The notes under the pieces were generated by a model. That model did no database searches and was not told the DNA's origin. It saw only the letters and a list, made by a program, of their open reading frames with translations. Of a DNA stretch of 64,000 nucleotides, positions 58,901 through 64,000 are shown piece by piece (the stretch's first letter is position 1; each line of letters begins with the position of its first letter). Source of the stretch: Aspergillus flavus (lineage: Eukaryota; Ascomycota; Eurotiomycetes; Eurotiales; Aspergillaceae); the NCBI RefSeq assembly GCF_009017415.1, contig NC_092406.1:558001-622000 (forward strand), given 5' to 3'. Both the position numbers and the translations under genes were made by a program.

Positions 58901-59809
58901 TCACAGGCTTTCAGGAACCTGGGAAAAGGGCGGAATACCGTCCGACATGGCGTAATTTCTAACGCCCACGTGGCCTTGCAATATAGGAGTTGTATAGGCC
59001 CGTGGTTGGTTTGTCGGCTGAGCTGGGCTCTGTGGATGGGCTTCTATTGGGTACGTTCGCCCGTCGTTATAGGTCCCTCGGTTAGTATAATCGAGCGACA
59101 TGCACTGCCGCTTAACCGGGCCTGTATAATAGCTGTAGTCTTGATATACTCCAACTACAGCTCCTGAATAACCCGTAGAGGGATTCCCTGGTATCTGGAT
59201 CGAAGAATAATCCGGAGAACGGCGAGGAGCCGGTCGGGGATACTCCTCCACTTGTTGGAGTGACCGCTTTATGCCTGCCCGTGACTTTTTCCGAAGCTTT
59301 AATTTCACTCCCTGGTCTGCGAATAGTCTAGACAGGGAGGTTGCCTCTGTCATCCCAAGGAAGTCCTTCGGGCGAGCCACGGTGAAGCGGTCTGAGATGA
59401 TGGACGCCAAATGAGAGGCGCTACCCTCTCCCATTTCAAAAAGTGTGAACTTCAGCCGAAAGCTTCCCTCGAGTTTCACAGACAAGTCGCTAAAGACAAA
59501 GAAGCCCCCTTCACTATTGTCCTCGTCCTTCAGTCGGTGGAGTGACGAGACCAAAGTACCTGTCAAAGCCGTGGACGGCGGTACAGGAACTGGGACGTCA
59601 TTTAAGGGATCGAACAAGCTGCAGCACATGAAATAGTAGGGACTCTGCAGATAGTGTTGCGCGAGGTAATTTCCTCGCTCTACCACCTGGAACTGCACTA
59701 TCGGTTGGGGATCGACCGGCTTGCGGTCTTTCTCTTTCACACCAGCTACGCGTGCCCGTGTAGGCTGCTGGCGGATGATTAATTGGAATTTAGAGCCCGT
59801 GAACGACAT
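58901..59809 (-). CDS. Velvet-domain transcription factor
   Basis: Single exon, 302 residues from the ATG at 59809 (MSFTGSKFQLIIRQQPTRAR). The open frame continues 77 codons upstream, but the conserved domain begins here. The velvet domain is complete: LIIRQQPTRARVAGVKEKDR, KPVDPQPIVQFQV, YFMCCSLFDP, LTGTLVSSLHRLKD, GGFFVFSDLSVKLEGSFRLK and a terminal DRFTVARPKDFLGMTEAT, then LRKKSRAGIKRS. Wording such as AGVKEKDRKPVDP and the C-terminal position of a low-complexity Pro/Tyr/Gln tail suggest VelC or a VosA-like paralog, but the subtype is uncertain. Velvet proteins bind DNA through an NF-kB-like fold and control development and secondary metabolism. Confidence 0.88.
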   Translation of the reverse strand: MSFTGSKFQLIIRQQPTRARVAGVKEKDRKPVDPQPIVQFQVVERGNYLAQHYLQSPYYFMCCSLFDPLNDVPVPVPPSTALTGTLVSSLHRLKDEDNSEGGFFVFSDLSVKLEGSFRLKFTLFEMGEGSASHLASIISDRFTVARPKDFLGMTEATSLSRLFADQGVKLKLRKKSRAGIKRSLQQVEEYPRPAPRRSPDYSSIQIPGNPSTGYSGAVVGVYQDYSYYTGPVKRQCMSLDYTNRGTYNDGRTYPIEAHPQSPAQPTNQPRAYTTPILQGHVGVRNYAMSDGIPPFSQVPESL

Positions 59810-60777
59810 TGTCAGGGAAAAATGGGAGAATTCTGCGGAAGGGAGGCGTAAGGGACTGGTGACACAGTTGATAAGGCGGAATATTGAACAAGACAAACCA
59901 AAAGGATGGAGAGCCAAAGGATTTAGATGGCGGTATCCGTGGGGGAGAATCTTAGAAACAATAGTTATAAGAATAAAATACTCAGGAGAAGACAAGTTGG
60001 GAAGAAAGAGAGAGATCCTGTGGTTCTTAGAACTAGGCAACGCTGGAACCTGTTGGCTGACGTAGAGGTCATGGTGTCAGAGTGACATTAGTATGACTAT
60101 CTTGATAGAAGCTGATAGAGCTTCTGTTGTAAACCCTGATATGATATAGTACTGCAACTGATAAGGAATTAATGCACTAATGAATGGCCATATGCATCGT
60201 CTGCCCTATCTATACAGGGCAGGGTGTGGGAAAATATAGGGCTTACTGTTCCAATGGGTTGAGTTGAACTTGTGACACTGTTTGTTGTCATTGTGCTATT
60301 GTTTAGTTACTAGCCATAAGTAATGGAGATTTCTAGTAACCCTCAAACTGTCGATTTTGGGGGATCAATCGAAGGAGTATACATTGACGACCGCAATGTA
60401 TCCGATAACTTGAGATAGTAGGATTATGGTCGGTTCTTTTAGTGCAAAATAAATGATCTTCTTCAAGCATTCAAAGTCCATCCTCATACTTCCGTAACTT
60501 TCGTCTTAGCCTGATAAGCGTATCATGCTTGTGTGGCAGCATCCTCGCTAAATCTTTACCCAACGGTTTGACTTTTGATATAAAACCTGGATGCGACTAG
60601 ATGCACAGGTATTTGATGACTATTGCGCTTGAGACGACTCTTGAGTTGGAGAATACAAGTATACTGGAGTCACTGCTGTTTTAGGATGAGGAGGTAATGT
60701 CGGCTGCAGCGTAATCGGTGGAGGGATTATAGGCTGATGAAGGCATCCGGGTTACTCAGGACGTTCTTGCTTACGAT
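59810..60777. other. Intergenic, velvet gene promoter
   Basis: Upstream region of the velvet gene, partly open on the minus strand as far as 60040, then sequence without features up to the helicase relic. Confidence 0.45.
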
Positions 60778-63700
60778 TCAGATCATGTTCGACGTGTCCT
60801 TCGTCGACCCTTTCCTCAAGTGGTGTATATTCGACGGGTGTAGCAAGGGTCGGGGTGGCTCGTTCAATCCTCTGTGAAGATAGGTAGTTGGGGCCTCTGG
60901 AGTTGACTTCAGAAAGCGATTTCTATTAACCGATAATAGATTCCCGTGAAGAAGGAATTTCTCATAAAGCAACTCGGTATATCTGCATAATTGTCGACGT
61001 CTAGGTTCGTCTCCATTTCGTTGGTATTGTCTCGCTTCGCCCACTTCGTAAGCTTCAGGACTACTCCTTCAGCTACAATTTAGTCTTTGTTTATCAGCTC
61101 CAGTTTCCAAAACCATCTCGTGACAATCACCCATCGCCATTTTTATATCCTTGAACGTGTCTATCAAGGTGTCTGTATGCTCCTTTGGCATCTGTAAGCA
61201 TTGTTGCATCAGAGCACTCATCTATGCCCAGATGCGTTTCGCCATTCAAATCGTGTTTACTTGTCGACCACTGACTAGACCAACCATGGGCACATTGGCT
61301 TGTAAATATCTAAATCAAGTAGCCCTTGCCATGATAGTACTGACAAGCTTGACCCAAGATTGCGCCGCCACCGAAGAGTATTTACCAATCTCCGCATGTC
61401 TCACAATGATAAGACCTTCACGTGCCCCAGTGAGCGCAACGTTTTGCCGTTATCCATCTGCCATGGACCCCATTACGAATCGTCCCCCGGCTGAGCTGTT
61501 AAGCGGACGACTATTTTCGCCTCAAATCCTTGAGCAGAGTGGGCGGACTTGCTCCAGATGGCAACATCACTATAGTATGAATCACCTGTCACGGAACAGA
61601 AATGTCCTTTTATGAGTTCGACAGGATCATGATCTTTTTTTGAGACATGCCGGCTTTGATTAAGGCAAGAGCTAGATCTGCCACCTCCCTAATATACTCA
61701 AGGTTGAACATTGAAGGCGCACTTCGGCGGCGCCACAAACTACAGTTCATGACCGACATGAAGCAATCGTCGCGTTTTACACCGTAGTGCTGACTCGTTG
61801 CCATCTGCAACCCCCTCCAGGGCGTGTCCGCGATAGGGGCGGTCACAAGTCTGCCGTCATAAAATTCTGCGTTAGGAAACTCTGCTATCTGGGGAATCAT
61901 TCGGTATTGTTGCAGAGGCTGGACACCTGGAACACCTAAATGGAGGAGGCGTGATATGTGGAACATCCTCTCAGAGTCATAAAACTCATTGGAGTTTATG
62001 GATGTCATTTTTGTGTCCAATCGGTATATGTCACCACTGAGGGTGATCTTTTGAATGACCCTAGCTTATGGGCCATTCCCTTGATCACTGTTGGTTCCGT
62101 GAGATGAAGCCTCTTCGATTATTGCCGTGGAGGGGCGAAGCCGCCGGAGCACCTTGCGGCCAGCTGTGGAGGTAGTGCAAAACAACTTGAACCCTCTGCA
62201 TGTAGTACCGCTGCAGTTCCCGCCATACTACTTTGCGGCCAGTTATCAAAGTTGCCACCATACATATAGAGTTGTCATCCGACGCGAGTGCCTCGCCAGG
62301 TCTTGCCATCGCACCGGGCTCTTCAACTGCATCCTCAACCACGTCCTCCAAGAACAAGAATCCCCCCCGAACCAGTGCTTCCTGATAGGTGAGGAATGTC
62401 CACAACAAAATCATCTCCTTGTCTTCACACTCAAGCGAGTTTGATCCGAGACATTTGGCGTGTTCCAGGGGTTTTATGATGTGACCTCCTAGAGAAGGGT
62501 TGCCTTGACCTTTCATGGAGTCTTCAATGCTTGATCTAAGTAAGTTGAACTCCTCATCTGAGATGCCCAACCTACCCAGCTCTGGGCTCATTTTGGTCAT
62601 GAACTCGGTGTCAGACGCAGCTTTAGTTCCTGGTGCCAACTGTGTTTCCAATTCCTCTTGCTACTTTTTGTCCAGACCATAGATCTCATCCCTACCATCA
62701 GGGTCGTTTGGGTATGAGAGCCCTAGCATAATTCGGTTGGCGATCACGTCAAGTCCTTGGTTTGAACCATACACGATCAGACGAGGCCTTTTTGTATGGC
62801 AGTGGTATATGGCAATTCTGGTCGAAAGGGAGGTTTCTCCAGTTCCCTGGCGGTCCCGTTATCGGGGTGACAGCTATTGGAATGTTGCGCCCATGGATCG
62901 CGCCGCTTGGATCGCTCCGTACTTTTCGAAATTGACCCTACAGCTAATTCTTTGAAGGTATTCGGTTCCTTCTGGTGGGACACTTTCGACCTTTGTGCAG
63001 GGAAAGAGTCATGGTGTTTTGACCCAATAGTAGAGCTTTCAGCGAGTTATTAAAATGGTATGCCTAAGTCCCTGTTGCCATACATCACATCTTGTATGGC
63101 ATCGCTCAACTGCACTAATGCGGCCTCTTCTCGCCCGAAGGCTACATGGCCTTCAGGGCGGAGTACATTTCCAATCGCATCAGGGCCCTCGGGTCGCTTA
63201 TTCGAATACAAAAGAAAGTTCGGAGGCACTGTGACGTTTGGCGATGGCGCCAAGCCCTTGATCCGATCCACACACTATCAGAAGAGGTCTTTTAATACGA
63301 CAGTGGTACAGGGCGATTCTCGCCGAAACCGAGGTTTTCCTTGTACCTGGCGGTCCAGCCACTGGTGTACCAAACTCTCTGAATGTCGCGCCAAATGACC
63401 GGGCCGATTGGACAACTTCGTGCTGCTCCTCCTTCAGGATATGCAGTGGTATCTATTGGTAATGTTTCCAACTGTCTATGAAGTAAACACCGTTGTTGTT
63501 TGTGTACGAGCTGTACAGCTCTCGAGTAGCTATTCGAAGGGATATCCAGATCTTTGTTGCTGGTTATCACGGCCTAACTAGCCTTCCTCAATTAAGGAAA
63601 GGCCGCATCTTTTAACCGTCTTGAGGTTGAGTGTAAAGAGGACTTCCACCTTCGAGGTTGATGACCCATGGCTGCTGCTTGACAACCTCCTCTTTAACTA

Positions 63701-64000
63701 GTGCATAATAGCCCTTGCTCGTCAGGTACGTACCACTGCTTATTCCTGTAAGACACGATCACGAGCGGTCCACGAGGTAATTCGTTTACCCGTAAATTGC
63801 CATTTCAATCCATGTCGTATGCATAGTCTTGTCCCCGACGCCGTACTGGTAAACCCATTGTCACAACCGGCTACCAAGCGACGGTAAGCTTCGTTTTCGG
63901 CTCTGGTCAGCCGTTGTTCATCGGGATCCAGGAGTTCACCAACCAAGAACCAGTATTCCTGGCCCTGTTTTGGGACTGCAGTTTGCTGTCACGCATCAAA
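60778..64000 (-). pseudogene. Relic of an SF1 (UPF1-like) helicase gene, incomplete at the window edge
   Basis: Ordered fragments of one large protein lie in several minus-strand frames. From the N-terminal side they include GQEYWFLVGELLDPDEQRLT (near 63960), then a Walker A region AGPPGTRKTSV at about 63333-63356 and a second, frameshifted Walker A region at about 62832-62856. Helicase core pieces follow: QYRMIPQIAEFPNAEFYDGR (about 61910), SAQGFEAKIVV (about 61530) and RQNVALTGAREGLIIV (about 61430). These correspond to motifs I, IV-like, V and VI of AAA_11/AAA_12 helicases. Stops interrupt the pieces (for example near 61482 and 61457), and motif VI has TGAR instead of TRAR. Further C-terminal sequence (GEARQYQRNGDEPRRRQLCR) reaches 60778. 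The gene continues beyond the window and appears non-functional. Confidence 0.75.
62770..63425 (-). repeat. Diverged duplication of the Walker A segment inside the helicase relic
   Basis: Plus-strand 62770-62925 and 63270-63425 align over about 155 nt with scattered differences; both contain CCTGGCGGTCC and GGCAGTGGTA/GACAGTGGTA-type blocks. Each encodes a helicase motif I region followed by an RIALYHC / RIAIYHC segment. The copies are about 500 bp apart, so part of the helicase gene was duplicated before or during decay. Confidence 0.65.

Noticed and set aside
59810..60040. 77-codon upstream extension of the velvet protein
   Set aside because: The conserved velvet domain begins just after the later Met; the extension is hydrophobic and unlike any velvet N-terminus, so it is probably 5' UTR.

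Overview
The window is nuclear DNA of a filamentous ascomycete, most likely Aspergillus or a close relative in the Eurotiales. The evidence is that nearly every gene is cut by short introns of about 50-90 nt with GTAAGT-like donors and CTAAC/CTAAT-like branch sites. The content also fits: three Zn2Cys6 regulators, a velvet factor, a GH28 endopolygalacturonase with the long N-terminal extension of the PgaD type, MFS transporters, small secreted cysteine-rich proteins and a hydrophobin-like protein. There is no operon structure, and both strands are used. All gene models are my own hand splicing, so exon borders are predictions.

Layout. 1-2.6 kb: nothing recognisable. 2.7-4.5 kb: Zn2Cys6 regulator (+). 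5.4-6.4 kb: a four-exon gene of an uncharacterised, possibly PD-(D/E)XK-like family (-), with a decayed partial copy of itself at 6.65-6.84 kb. 8.0-11.4 kb: a large PARP plus UBE2Q-like E2 fusion (-), whose true first exon lies upstream of the longest ORF. 12.1-14.4 kb: second Zn2Cys6 regulator (+). 15.1-15.5 kb: small secreted six-cysteine protein (-). 17.3-19.0 kb: endopolygalacturonase (+). 19.3-20.0 kb: AlkB-like dioxygenase (-). 20.3-22.2 kb: MFS transporter (-). 23.3-24.6 kb: secreted lactonase-type beta-propeller (-). 25.65-26.07 kb: a MITE with long terminal inverted repeats. 26.8-29.3 kb: two tandem paralogous tiny secreted proteins with very small middle exons (-). 30.2-30.6 kb: EthD-like protein (-). 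31.3-32.8 kb: SRPK-type kinase (+). 33.8-36.4 kb: a fusion of a four-carbon-acid sugar kinase with an aldo-keto reductase (+). 37.0-37.8 kb: an AadA-like nucleotidyltransferase (-). 38.1-39.0 kb: methyltransferase (+). 39.1-40.7 kb: FAD monooxygenase (-). 41.2-43.2 kb: a broken DUF4246 gene (-).

43.9-51.1 kb looks like a compact catabolic cluster. It holds a Zn2Cys6 regulator (-), a DHDPS/NanA-family aldolase (+), a BNR/Asp-box sialidase-like glycosidase without a signal peptide (-), and a sugar-type MFS transporter (+). Regulator and aldolase share a divergent promoter, as do glycosidase and transporter. The simplest reading is import of a glycosylated keto-acid sugar, intracellular hydrolysis, and cleavage of the released acid by the aldolase. 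The substrate is unknown.

51.7-52.1 kb: hydrophobin-like protein lacking one disulfide pair. 53.4-54.5 kb: a second aldo-keto reductase (+). 55.4-55.9 kb: unknown protein (-). 58.9-59.8 kb: velvet-domain factor (-). 60.8 kb to the end: relic of an SF1 RNA/DNA helicase gene (-) with frameshifts, stops and a duplicated Walker A segment.

The items most worth following up are the kinase-AKR fusion, the tandem tiny secreted paralogs, the aldolase/BNR/transporter cluster, the hidden first exon of the PARP-E2 fusion, and the MITE.
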